Positions 14,793-22,672 of a DNA stretch of 43,481 nucleotides are shown one piece after another. The stretch's first letter is position 1; each line of letters starts with the position of its first letter. The notes below the pieces were generated by a model. That model saw only the letters and a program-made list of their open reading frames with translations. It had not been told where the DNA came from and did not search any database. This stretch comes from JAZGER01 sp036480335. Its GTDB lineage: Bacteria > Pseudomonadota > Gammaproteobacteria > DSM-19610. A program made the position numbers and the translations under genes. The stretch lies in assembly GCA_036480335.1 (NCBI GenBank), contig JAZGGH010000079.1, forward strand, positions 1 through 43,481, given 5' to 3'.

Positions 14793-16426
14793 TTTTTTCT
14801 CAAAAAAACTCTGGTGATGCCCTGTTTTCTGCAGCAAAGCGCCTCTATGATGCTAGTCAGTTTGATGAAGCGAATGCGCTATTGCAACAGTTGCTAGAGC
14901 AACAGCCAGGGCATGCGGATGCTTATTTTTATCTGGGTAACATAGCCGATAAACTAATTGATGCCGAGCTGGCTATGAGGTTTTTTGCCGAAGCAGTCAA
15001 GCTTGATCCGAAACATCAGAATGCCCAGTTCAAGCTGGCTATGGTTCACCGGCAGCAGGGTAACTACCGAGAAGCGATAAGCCTCTACCGCAGACTGCTC
15101 AAACGTCTGCCAACATCACTGGAAGTCTGTAATAATCTGGGCATCGTTTTGCGTCTGAACAGGCAGTACAGGCAGGCAATTTCTGTTTTCAAACGTGCAA
15201 TCAAGTTAGCACCGGAAAATGCCAGCAGCTGGTTGAATCTTGGTAATGTCTATCTGGATCAGGGCCTGGACGATGAGGCGAAGCGTTGTTTTCAAAAGGC
15301 TGTCGATCTCAACCCGACATCAGCAATGGCGGCTGCTAACCTGGCAAATGTGCTGATCAGTTTGCAGCAGGTGGAAGCGGCATTGCCGTTGTTTGAAAAG
15401 GCGCTGATGCTGGAGCCGGAAAACCCTGATATCCATATCAATTATGGATTGAGTCTGCTATTGCTAGGTTCTGATCAGAATAGCTGGCAGAAAGGCTGGC
15501 TCGAACATGAATGGCGGCAGCGGAAATCACCAGCACCCTTTTGCCAACGTTTTCCTGATATTCGAGTCTTACAGGTATCACAGCTGAACAAAAACCCAAA
15601 AGTGCTGGTCTGGGCGGAGCAGGGTATTGGTGATGAATGCATGTATGCTACTTGTCTACCTGATCTTGTCGCATCTTGTGGTGTAGAGAATTGTATCGTT
15701 GAATGTGATCGTCGCTTGCTTGCCCTGTTTCAACGGAGTTTTCCCGGCTTGCATGTGATCGAACGCAGTCAGGATTACACCCATCTACCCTTTCAGCCGG
15801 ATGTCCAGATTGCCTGTGGCAGTTTGCCGAGCCTGTTTCGCCAGCGGCGCGAGAATTTTCCATCGCCGTCGTTTCATTTTACGCCTGATCCACAGCGGCT
15901 TGATAAATGGCGGCAACGTTTTGCTGAACTGGATGGCTCTCTGAAAGTGGGTATTGCCTGGCGTGGTGGTGTGGATGCGGTGGATACCGAAAAACGTAAT
16001 ACTCATTTGCTGCAATGGCAATCGTTGTTGGCATTGCCCGATGTGAGTTTTATTAACCTGCAATACGGCGAAATTAGTGATGAGTTAAAACAATTACATA
16101 GAAAATATCCACAGCTGTGTTTGCATGAATGGCAGGATTTTGATGTCACAGAGGATATTGATGATGTGTTTGCGGTCATTGATTGCCTTGATCTGGTGAT
16201 TCAGATCGATAATTCATCCGCGCATTTTGCTGGCTGTAGCGCGACCCCGGTATGGAACCTGATCCCCTTCAATCCACAGTGGCGCTGGCAGTTACAAACC
16301 GATACTACGCCCTGGTATTCAGGCATGAAACTCTACCGACAGGCTGCCACAAAACACTGGCAACCCGTACTGGCAAAAGTGCAGACAGATCTGACGTGTC
16401 TGATTGCCGAAAACACCGTTCAGTAA
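14789..16426 (+). CDS. TPR protein with C-terminal glycosyltransferase-like domain
   Basis: The 545-residue protein has about six tetratricopeptide repeats over residues 8-230 (for example ASSWLNLGNVYLDQGLDDEA and repeats ending in LDP, LAP, LNP, LEP). A linker follows, then a C-terminal domain (about 265-545) with LVWAEQGIGDECMYATCLP, VGIAWRGG, and VIQIDNSSAHFAG. That last pattern resembles the donor-binding end of glycosyltransferase 9/OGT-type proteins. Similar TPR-glycosyltransferase fusions occur in flagellin- and surface-glycan loci. It is the last gene of the six-gene operon, overlapping the previous gene by 4 bases, and is followed 65 bases later by nrdJa. Whether the C-terminal domain is catalytic is unknown. 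Confidence 0.85.
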   Translation: MIFSQKNSGDALFSAAKRLYDASQFDEANALLQQLLEQQPGHADAYFYLGNIADKLIDAELAMRFFAEAVKLDPKHQNAQFKLAMVHRQQGNYREAISLYRRLLKRLPTSLEVCNNLGIVLRLNRQYRQAISVFKRAIKLAPENASSWLNLGNVYLDQGLDDEAKRCFQKAVDLNPTSAMAAANLANVLISLQQVEAALPLFEKALMLEPENPDIHINYGLSLLLLGSDQNSWQKGWLEHEWRQRKSPAPFCQRFPDIRVLQVSQLNKNPKVLVWAEQGIGDECMYATCLPDLVASCGVENCIVECDRRLLALFQRSFPGLHVIERSQDYTHLPFQPDVQIACGSLPSLFRQRRENFPSPSFHFTPDPQRLDKWRQRFAELDGSLKVGIAWRGGVDAVDTEKRNTHLLQWQSLLALPDVSFINLQYGEISDELKQLHRKYPQLCLHEWQDFDVTEDIDDVFAVIDCLDLVIQIDNSSAHFAGCSATPVWNLIPFNPQWRWQLQTDTTPWYSGMKLYRQAATKHWQPVLAKVQTDLTCLIAENTVQ

Positions 16427-16491
16427 TTCAGGAAAATTGCCGACAACCTACAATGCCAGGAAGCAATAATTAACAAGGAAGTGAGACAGCC

Positions 16492-18639
16492 ATGAAGGCA
16501 GGCCCGAAATCCCCGCGTAAAAAAATTACCGATATTCCGCTGCAGGCGGCGTCGCTGGATATATGGGACATGAAATACCGCCTCCGCAACAAGGATGGTA
16601 CGGCCATTGATGAAAGCATTGATGACACCTGGAAACGGGTGGCGAGGGCCCTGGCGGATGTTGAAATATCAGCAGAGAAACAGGAATACTGGTATAGCCG
16701 TTTCCTGTGGGCCTTGCAACATGGTGCAATCCCGGCCGGGCGAATCATTTCCAATGCCGGTGCACAGGATGTGAAACCGGCAACCTCAACCATCAACTGT
16801 ACTGTTTCTGGTATTGTCGAAGATTCGATGGACACAATTTTGCAGCGTGTACATGAAGCCGGGCTAACCCTGAAGGCAGGCTGCGGTATCGGTTATGAAT
16901 TTTCGACTTTGCGACCCAATGGTGCCTGGGTGTCTGGTGCCGGTGCGCAAACCTCCGGGCCACTGTCGTTTATGGATATCTACGACAAAATGTGTTTCAC
17001 CATCTCTTCGGCGGGTGGTCGTCGCGGTGCACAGATGGCGACCTTTGATGTCGGTCATCCGGATGTTATGGATTTCATTCGTGCCAAACGTGAAGATGGC
17101 CGACTACGACAGTTTAACCTGTCACTCTTGATTACCCATGAATTTATGCAGGCGGTCGAAAAGAATACCGACTGGCAGCTTGCTTTCCCGGTGACGGCTA
17201 AAGAAATTGAGCTGGATGCACTGAATCTGAAGGATCCGGCCACGATTATCTGGCGTGAATGGCCGCATATCGAACCTTACGTTACAAATGATCAGGGCCA
17301 GGTTGCCTGCAAGATCTACGACACTCTCCCGGCGCAACGCCTTTGGGACCTGATCATGAAGTCGACCTATGATTTTGCCGAACCGGGCTTCATCCTGATC
17401 GACCGTGTCAACGACATGAATAACAACTGGTTCTGTGAAAAAATTCGTGCGACTAATCCATGCGCGGAACAGCCATTACCCCCTTACGGTTCCTGTTTGC
17501 TGGGTTCGATTAATCTGACGCGTTTTGTTCGACATGCCTTTGCTGATAAAGCCAATTTCAACTGGGATAAATTTCGCAAAACGGTGAGCATTTTTACCCG
17601 TATGCTGGATAATGTTGTCGAGACTAATGGTTTGCCACTTGCGCAACAGCGCCAGGAAATTCTCAGTAAACGCCGTCATGGCATGGGTTTTCTTGGGCTG
17701 GGTTCGACACTGACGATGCTGAAAATGCCCTATGGTTCGTCTGAGTCAGTGCAATTTACTCAACGCGTCAGTTTGGAAATGGCTGCGGTTGGCTGGCAGA
17801 TAGCACTCGAACTGGCAGAAGAGAAAGGTCCGGCACCGATTCTTGAAGAAGACTTTAGCGTGACAGCAGAAATGCTCAACCAACGTCCGGAAATGAAGGA
17901 AGATGGTTATCAGCTGGGGGATAAAGTTAAGGGGCGCATCCTGCATGCTCGTTACAGCCGTTACATGCAATCACTGGCAGAGGTGGCGCCGAAACTGGTA
18001 AAACGATTGGCTAAACAGGGTGCCCGGTTCACCCACCACACATCCATCGCCCCGACCGGTACTATTTCGCTATCGCTTGCCAATAATGCCAGCAGCGGTA
18101 TTGAACCGAGTTTTGCGCACCAATATTCCCGTAATCTGATTCGTGAGGGCAGGAAAACCAAAGAGAAGGTGGATGTCTATTCAATGGAGTTACTGGCTTA
18201 CCGTGAAATGATAGATGCTGATGCACAGGCGAGTGGTGATGGCGCGAACAGTCTGCCAGACTATTTTGTGACCACTGATGATATAAGCCCCCACGAGCAT
18301 ATCGATATCCAGGCCGCCGCACAGAAATGGATTGATTCATCTATATCCAAAACCATCAATGTGCCGACGGATTATCCCTTTGATGATTTCATGGACATTT
18401 ACGCCTATGCCTACCGTAAGAAACTCAAGGGGTGCACTACCTTTCGTTTTAATCCGGAAGCTTTTCAGGGTGTGCTGGTCAAGGAAGAAGACCTTGCAAA
18501 CACAAGCTACCGGTTTACCCTGGCCGATGGTTCGGTCGTCGAAGTGAAAGGCAACGAAGAAATTGAATATGACGGTGAGCTGCATACGGCTGCAAATCTC
18601 TATGATGCGCTGAAAGAAGGGTATTACGGCAAATACTGA
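16492..18639 (+). CDS. nrdJa: Adenosylcobalamin-dependent (class II) ribonucleotide reductase, alpha part
   Basis: NrdJ reduces ribonucleotides to deoxyribonucleotides using adenosylcobalamin, with or without oxygen. The 715-residue protein carries the barrel of the enzyme: INCTVSG with the first redox-active Cys, the substrate loops LKAGCGIGYEFS and SSAGGRRGAQMATFDV, the active-site NPCAEQPLPPYGSC, and HTSIAPTGTISL. The usual C-terminal redox tail is missing and is encoded separately by nrdJb at 18789, the same split known in Pseudomonas aeruginosa. The C-terminus (residues about 660-715) still ends in a small beta-rich domain. The ribosome-binding site is AAGGAAG. I saw no cobalamin riboswitch in the 65 bases upstream. 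Confidence 0.95.
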   Translation: MKAGPKSPRKKITDIPLQAASLDIWDMKYRLRNKDGTAIDESIDDTWKRVARALADVEISAEKQEYWYSRFLWALQHGAIPAGRIISNAGAQDVKPATSTINCTVSGIVEDSMDTILQRVHEAGLTLKAGCGIGYEFSTLRPNGAWVSGAGAQTSGPLSFMDIYDKMCFTISSAGGRRGAQMATFDVGHPDVMDFIRAKREDGRLRQFNLSLLITHEFMQAVEKNTDWQLAFPVTAKEIELDALNLKDPATIIWREWPHIEPYVTNDQGQVACKIYDTLPAQRLWDLIMKSTYDFAEPGFILIDRVNDMNNNWFCEKIRATNPCAEQPLPPYGSCLLGSINLTRFVRHAFADKANFNWDKFRKTVSIFTRMLDNVVETNGLPLAQQRQEILSKRRHGMGFLGLGSTLTMLKMPYGSSESVQFTQRVSLEMAAVGWQIALELAEEKGPAPILEEDFSVTAEMLNQRPEMKEDGYQLGDKVKGRILHARYSRYMQSLAEVAPKLVKRLAKQGARFTHHTSIAPTGTISLSLANNASSGIEPSFAHQYSRNLIREGRKTKEKVDVYSMELLAYREMIDADAQASGDGANSLPDYFVTTDDISPHEHIDIQAAAQKWIDSSISKTINVPTDYPFDDFMDIYAYAYRKKLKGCTTFRFNPEAFQGVLVKEEDLANTSYRFTLADGSVVEVKGNEEIEYDGELHTAANLYDALKEGYYGKY

Positions 18640-18748
18640 GGAACCTCTGATTGATTCAGTAAAAAGCAGTTGGTAGGTTGGCTTCGTGCCTCAGCCCAAC
18701 CTACACAGCATGGACATTTGAGTTTTTATGAATTAATCAGAGGTTCCT
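18639..18748. repeat. MITE-like inverted-repeat element between nrdJa and nrdJb
   Basis: The element has perfect 14-base terminal inverted repeats: AGGAACCTCTGATT (18639-18652) and AATCAGAGGTTCCT (18735-18748). Inside is a second palindrome, GTAGGTTGG (18673-18681) with CCAACCTAC (18696-18704). The first base of the element is also the last base of the nrdJa stop. The block CAGTAAAAAGC (18657-18667) and the core palindrome recur at 33946-33996. It has no coding capacity, no clear target-site duplication and no transposase nearby. It is likely a non-autonomous mobile or structural repeat. Confidence 0.78.
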
Positions 18749-18788
18749 AAGATAATTATGATACGAATTCAGGAAATAAGGAAAGCAT

Positions 18789-19460
18789 ATGGTTATCAGG
18801 ATTGATGACAAAATTACAGGCTATGAAGTGGTTGCAAAAGACAACCCGACAAAGTCACACGATGCAGAGAAGATTGTTCATCTGCACGAAAAGCTGGAAC
18901 GCCCGGATAATCTGCTCGGCAGTACGTATAAAATAAAGACGCCGCTATCGGAACACGCCCTGTATGTGACCATTAACGACATCATTCTTAATGAAGGTAC
19001 CGAGCATGAATTACGCCGGCCATTTGAGATATTTATCAATTCCAAAAATATGGATCATTTCCAATGGATTGTAGCGTTAACACGGATTATTTCAGCGGTG
19101 TTTCGCAAGGGTGGGGATGTGACTTTTCTGGCCGAGGAATTGCGTTCGGTATTTGACCCGCGTGGCGGTTATTTTAAAAAGGGTGGACGTTATATGCCAT
19201 CGCTGGTGGCCGAAATCGGTGATGCTATCGAATCACACATGCGTATGATAGGATTGCTTGTAGATGAAGAGATTGATGATCATCGCCAGAAGATGATGAA
19301 TGCAAAGCGGTCGGAGTATCGAGCAGCGACTGGAAAGTCGATTGATATGGATGATTTCCCCGAAAATGCCCTGTTATGCGCTAAATGTCACACAAAAGCA
19401 GCTGTGCTATTGGACGGATGTCTAAGCTGTTTGAATTGTGGGGAATCTAAATGCGGGTAA
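18789..19460 (+). CDS. nrdJb: Class II ribonucleotide reductase C-terminal component
   Basis: This 223-residue protein supplies the C-terminal TSCPD-type domain and the redox tail absent from NrdJa. The C-terminus holds six cysteines (C197, C200, C211, C214, C217, C222) as C-x-x-C, C-x-x-C and a final C-G-E-S-K-C. The last pair is expected to deliver electrons to the active site, the others probably bind zinc. The N-terminal 190 residues include LLGSTYKIKTPLSEHALYVTIND and a domain typical of NrdJb. The 149-base gap from nrdJa contains the inverted-repeat element. The ATG at 18789 follows AAGGAAAG. A functional enzyme requires both polypeptides. Confidence 0.92.
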   Translation: MVIRIDDKITGYEVVAKDNPTKSHDAEKIVHLHEKLERPDNLLGSTYKIKTPLSEHALYVTINDIILNEGTEHELRRPFEIFINSKNMDHFQWIVALTRIISAVFRKGGDVTFLAEELRSVFDPRGGYFKKGGRYMPSLVAEIGDAIESHMRMIGLLVDEEIDDHRQKMMNAKRSEYRAATGKSIDMDDFPENALLCAKCHTKAAVLLDGCLSCLNCGESKCG

Positions 19461-19496
19461 TCGACTATAATTTAAGATTGCTCTGGAGAGTAACAA

Positions 19497-19724
19497 ATGC
19501 AGTTACCACAACCCGGCACCTGGTATGCGAACCCGATGGGGCAACTGCTTCAGGTGCGTATTGTTCTACATGCCGCCATGCAGCCACAACGTGTTGTGCT
19601 GGAATTTATCAATGGCCGGCGTGAGTCGCTGAACATGAAAGAATGGTCGCAGCTGGCGTTAACAGTCTATTCCCAGGGATCTGATATGCTTACCGAGAAG
19701 CCTGATCAGAACCAGTTAGTTTAA
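19497..19724 (+). CDS. Small conserved-looking protein of unknown function
   Basis: A 75-residue reading frame begins with ATG after CTGGAGAG, a good ribosome-binding site. The product is soluble-looking, with no signal peptide, membrane helix, cysteines or repeats. A central segment, VVLEFINGRRESLNMKEWSQL, alternates hydrophobic and polar residues, and the C-terminus is polar. It lies 36 bases after nrdJb and 271 bases before gspA, so it probably shares the nrdJb transcript. I do not recognise a family. Coding is supported by the ribosome-binding site, position and absence of competing frames. Confidence 0.62.
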   Translation: MQLPQPGTWYANPMGQLLQVRIVLHAAMQPQRVVLEFINGRRESLNMKEWSQLALTVYSQGSDMLTEKPDQNQLV

Positions 19725-19995
19725 TTATGGCTATTTCTTCACGGCCCGGCAGGCCGACTTCAGCTTAAAAACAGGCCTTTCTCCGACAGAACTATTGTCA
19801 TTGTCTGTCACCGCACAGTCTTTCCATGGCGTGCCTTAGTTCACATTAGCGAGATAATTGAGATAAAGCTGCCAGAAAAATAACAAATGGCAGTAAATTT
19901 AACCCTTTATACGCTTTTTTGCAGACAGTTTTTACCGAGCAAGGCATAATTAGGCTCTATTAATTAAGGTTCTCTTCCTGGAGTAGACTGAGGAT

Positions 19996-21771
19996 ATGTA
20001 CGAACAACATTTTGGATTTACCGGGCGGCCTTTTTCAATTGCTCCGGATCCACGTTTTCTATTTATGAGTCACCGCCACAGTGATGCGCTTGCCCATCTG
20101 GTCTATGGGGTGGGCGAAGGTGGTGGATTCGTTCAGCTAACCGGAGAGGTAGGCACGGGTAAAACGACCCTCTGCCGCTGCCTGCTTGAACAATTGCCCG
20201 AGAATGTCGATGTTGCTCTGATTCTGAATCCCCGTGTTACCGGGCAGGAACTGATCGCCAGTTTGTGTGACGAATTACAGATCGATTACCCGAAGGATGC
20301 AGCAACCAGTAAACCCATCATCGATGCACTGAATGAATACCTGCTGGATGCGCATTCAAGAGGGCGACGCATCGTCATGATTATCGACGAAGCACAGAAT
20401 CTTGAGACGGATGCGCTGGAGCAGGTGCGCCTGTTAACAAACCTTGAAACAACCACTGAGAAATTATTGCAAATCATCCTCATTGGCCAGCCTGAGTTGC
20501 GGGATTTGTTGGACAGGGATGATTTGCGGCAATTATCGCAACGTATTACTGCACGCTATCATCTGGATCCGATTGATAAATCGGATACTGAAGCCTATAT
20601 TAATCATCGTTTGCAGATTGTTGATGGGCGAGCAGGTACTTTTACATCAGAAGCAGTCGATTATATCCGTGAGCTGTCTAACGGAATTCCACGCATCATC
20701 AATGTATTGTGTGATCGTGCTTTGCTGGGCGCGTATGTCGAAGGTAAGCGCAGGGTGACTTTGTCGGTTGCCAAACGTGCTGCTGCAGAAGTGTTGCCAG
20801 AATCCGTTTTGTTGGAACCGCCAAACAGCCGCTGGTGGATGACTGCGTCAGCCATTTTGCTGTTAATTCCCATATTATACTGGCAAAAAGACAGGCTGTT
20901 ATCTTTCTTCGATGCGGATAAACAACGGCCGGTATCGGCTGCAGTCAGTGAGCCAATTTCATCTTTTGCGGCTGAAGGGGCAGCGCCTGCTGATTTGTCT
21001 GCAGACAGTGACTTTTCTGACACTGGAATAAACAGGCAGTCAGCCGATGAATTATCTGAGACGCCCGTTGCTGTTGAAATAGCAGAGAATGATGAGCCGG
21101 CTATACCGGAAATGCCCGATGATGTAGCCGTTGCAGGGAAACTGGAAAGTCTGTTGGCTGATGTATCGCCAACGGTGAACAAGTATGCATGGGCGGCACT
21201 GTTTCGCCGTTGGGGATATGCATCGAATGCCGAGTCGGAAGCAGCTGCCTGTGTGCAGGCACCGCGTATCAGTTTGCGTTGTTTACGCAACAGTGGCAGC
21301 TGGCAGTCGATGATTCGTTTTGACCGACCAACTATTCTGTTATTGAATGGGCCTGAAGGCAGTCAGGTGCCTATTCTGCTGGAGAAGCTGGATGGTGACA
21401 AGGCTACCATTATGGTTGATGAGAAAAGAATGGTTGTCACTGTCAGGGAATTGCAGGAATCCTGGCTGGGTAAATACCGTTTATTATGGCAGCCGCCGCC
21501 AGGCGGAAATACGGTATTGCGGCCTGGTGACCGCAATGCCGACGTTCGCTGGATGCGTGAACGACTACAATCGGTGTTGGGAGAAAAGGCAATTACCGCT
21601 AATTCCAATTTCTTCAGCTTTCGTGTGAAACAGGTTTTGCGGGATTTTCAGACCTTGCATGGACTTGATGCTGATGCTGTTGCCGGACCGGAAACGATTA
21701 TTTTTCTTAACTCGACGGATACAGATAACCCGGATATACCTCGGCTGACAGCAATAGTGAAAGAGGGATAA
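19996..21771 (+). CDS. gspA: GspA/ExeA-type AAA ATPase with peptidoglycan-binding domain
   Basis: ExeA/GspA helps place the type II secretion secretin in the outer membrane by acting on peptidoglycan, together with GspB. The 591-residue protein begins MYEQHFGFTGRPFSIAPDP, the standard ExeA start, with Walker A GEVGTGKTT (K56), Walker B MIIDEAQNL (about 127-135) and an arginine-rich sensor region. A transmembrane helix follows at about 280-296, then a Ser/Asp/Glu-rich periplasmic linker and a C-terminal peptidoglycan-binding domain (about 505-580, with LRPGDRNADVRWMRERLQ and FQTLHGLDADAVAGPET). It is 3 bases from gspB. The similar ATPase of exosortase loci is an alternative, but the GspB neighbour favours GspA. 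Confidence 0.9.
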   Translation: MYEQHFGFTGRPFSIAPDPRFLFMSHRHSDALAHLVYGVGEGGGFVQLTGEVGTGKTTLCRCLLEQLPENVDVALILNPRVTGQELIASLCDELQIDYPKDAATSKPIIDALNEYLLDAHSRGRRIVMIIDEAQNLETDALEQVRLLTNLETTTEKLLQIILIGQPELRDLLDRDDLRQLSQRITARYHLDPIDKSDTEAYINHRLQIVDGRAGTFTSEAVDYIRELSNGIPRIINVLCDRALLGAYVEGKRRVTLSVAKRAAAEVLPESVLLEPPNSRWWMTASAILLLIPILYWQKDRLLSFFDADKQRPVSAAVSEPISSFAAEGAAPADLSADSDFSDTGINRQSADELSETPVAVEIAENDEPAIPEMPDDVAVAGKLESLLADVSPTVNKYAWAALFRRWGYASNAESEAAACVQAPRISLRCLRNSGSWQSMIRFDRPTILLLNGPEGSQVPILLEKLDGDKATIMVDEKRMVVTVRELQESWLGKYRLLWQPPPGGNTVLRPGDRNADVRWMRERLQSVLGEKAITANSNFFSFRVKQVLRDFQTLHGLDADAVAGPETIIFLNSTDTDNPDIPRLTAIVKEG

Positions 21772-21774
21772 CGG

Positions 21775-22668
21775 ATGTCATATATTCTTGAAGCACTGCG
21801 AAAAGCCGACCAGGAAAGGTCACGCGGTACGGTACCGGGTCTGGACGCGGCGCAGGTGCAGAGCAAGGTCGAGGCTCAAGCTGTGAGGAAGACATTGCAC
21901 TGGGGCTGGATTGTTGCGGCTTTGGTCAATGTTGCCGTTTTGGGGTATCTGTTCTGGCCCGCTTCTCAGGGTAGTCATGAAGACCTGGCCGAACAAATTG
22001 CCGAGAATCAAACATCGCCGGAAATAATCATTGACCGGTCTATTGAGCAATCTCGATCTATTGACCAATCTAAAGAGAAAACCAGGCAAGAGGTTGAGTC
22101 GCTTGAAGAATCTATTGATATTACTCGTCCGAAATTGGTTTCAGTTTCGCCGTTGCCTGCCGAAGACGAAGAATGGGCAGAGGTTGATGATCGTCCACTG
22201 AAGCCGATACCGCCAGAACCAGCGACAGAACAAACAGTCACTGTTACGTCAGAAGCGGTTGATCAAAGCATCAGGAATACGAATAAGCCAGGGACAGTCA
22301 CATTTCTCCAGGAAGAGAAAAGTATGCAGACACAACAAATACCCCCACAATCAATCCCTGAGACTTCAGCAGACAATTCTCAACCGCCAGCTGATTCCTC
22401 ACAAGTAATGACAGAAGCTCCTGCCGAGCACGAAAACTTGCCCGTCTGGCCGCAGGTGCCTTCCAGCCTTTTTGATCAGTTACAGGGTAATCTGCGTATG
22501 GATGTGCATGTTTATGCCGCCGAACCTGATAACCGCTTTATTTTGGTTAATCTGGCAAAATACCACGAAGGTGAGCAAATGAATGAAGGGCCTGTGGTTG
22601 AGGAAATCACTCTGGAAGGCGTTATTCTTAATTTCAATGGCGAACGTTTCCTGCTGCCGGCCCAATAA
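21775..22668 (+). CDS. gspB: GspB/ExeB-type type II secretion assembly protein
   Basis: This 297-residue protein starts MSYILEALRKADQERSRG, the signature N-terminus of GspB/ExeB, followed by a single membrane helix (about 43-62). A long polar linker rich in Glu, Ser, Gln and Thr (about 70-220) contains repeated I-D-R/Q-S-type segments. The C-terminal GspB domain (about 225-297) includes VWPQVPSSLFDQLQGN, the family's conserved RFILVN segment and GERFLLP. It partners GspA in building the secretin. Three bases separate it from gspA; the following protease gene starts 4 bases after its stop, implying one transcript. No core gsp genes are in this window. Confidence 0.9.
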   Translation: MSYILEALRKADQERSRGTVPGLDAAQVQSKVEAQAVRKTLHWGWIVAALVNVAVLGYLFWPASQGSHEDLAEQIAENQTSPEIIIDRSIEQSRSIDQSKEKTRQEVESLEESIDITRPKLVSVSPLPAEDEEWAEVDDRPLKPIPPEPATEQTVTVTSEAVDQSIRNTNKPGTVTFLQEEKSMQTQQIPPQSIPETSADNSQPPADSSQVMTEAPAEHENLPVWPQVPSSLFDQLQGNLRMDVHVYAAEPDNRFILVNLAKYHEGEQMNEGPVVEEITLEGVILNFNGERFLLPAQ

Positions 22669-22672
22669 ATTT

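Noticed and set aside
16427..16491. Possible cobalamin riboswitch upstream of nrdJa.
   Set aside because: The gap is 65 bases, too short, and no B12-box-like sequence is present.
19725..19995. Gap upstream of gspA, checked for a small gene or sRNA.
   Set aside because: Only tiny frames (about 13 and 20 codons) without ribosome-binding sites; no convincing promoter spacing. I see nothing supportable.
20661..21290. A 209-codon minus-strand frame opposite gspA.
   Set aside because: Low-complexity Ser/Ala-rich composition mirrors the GspA linker; no support for expression.
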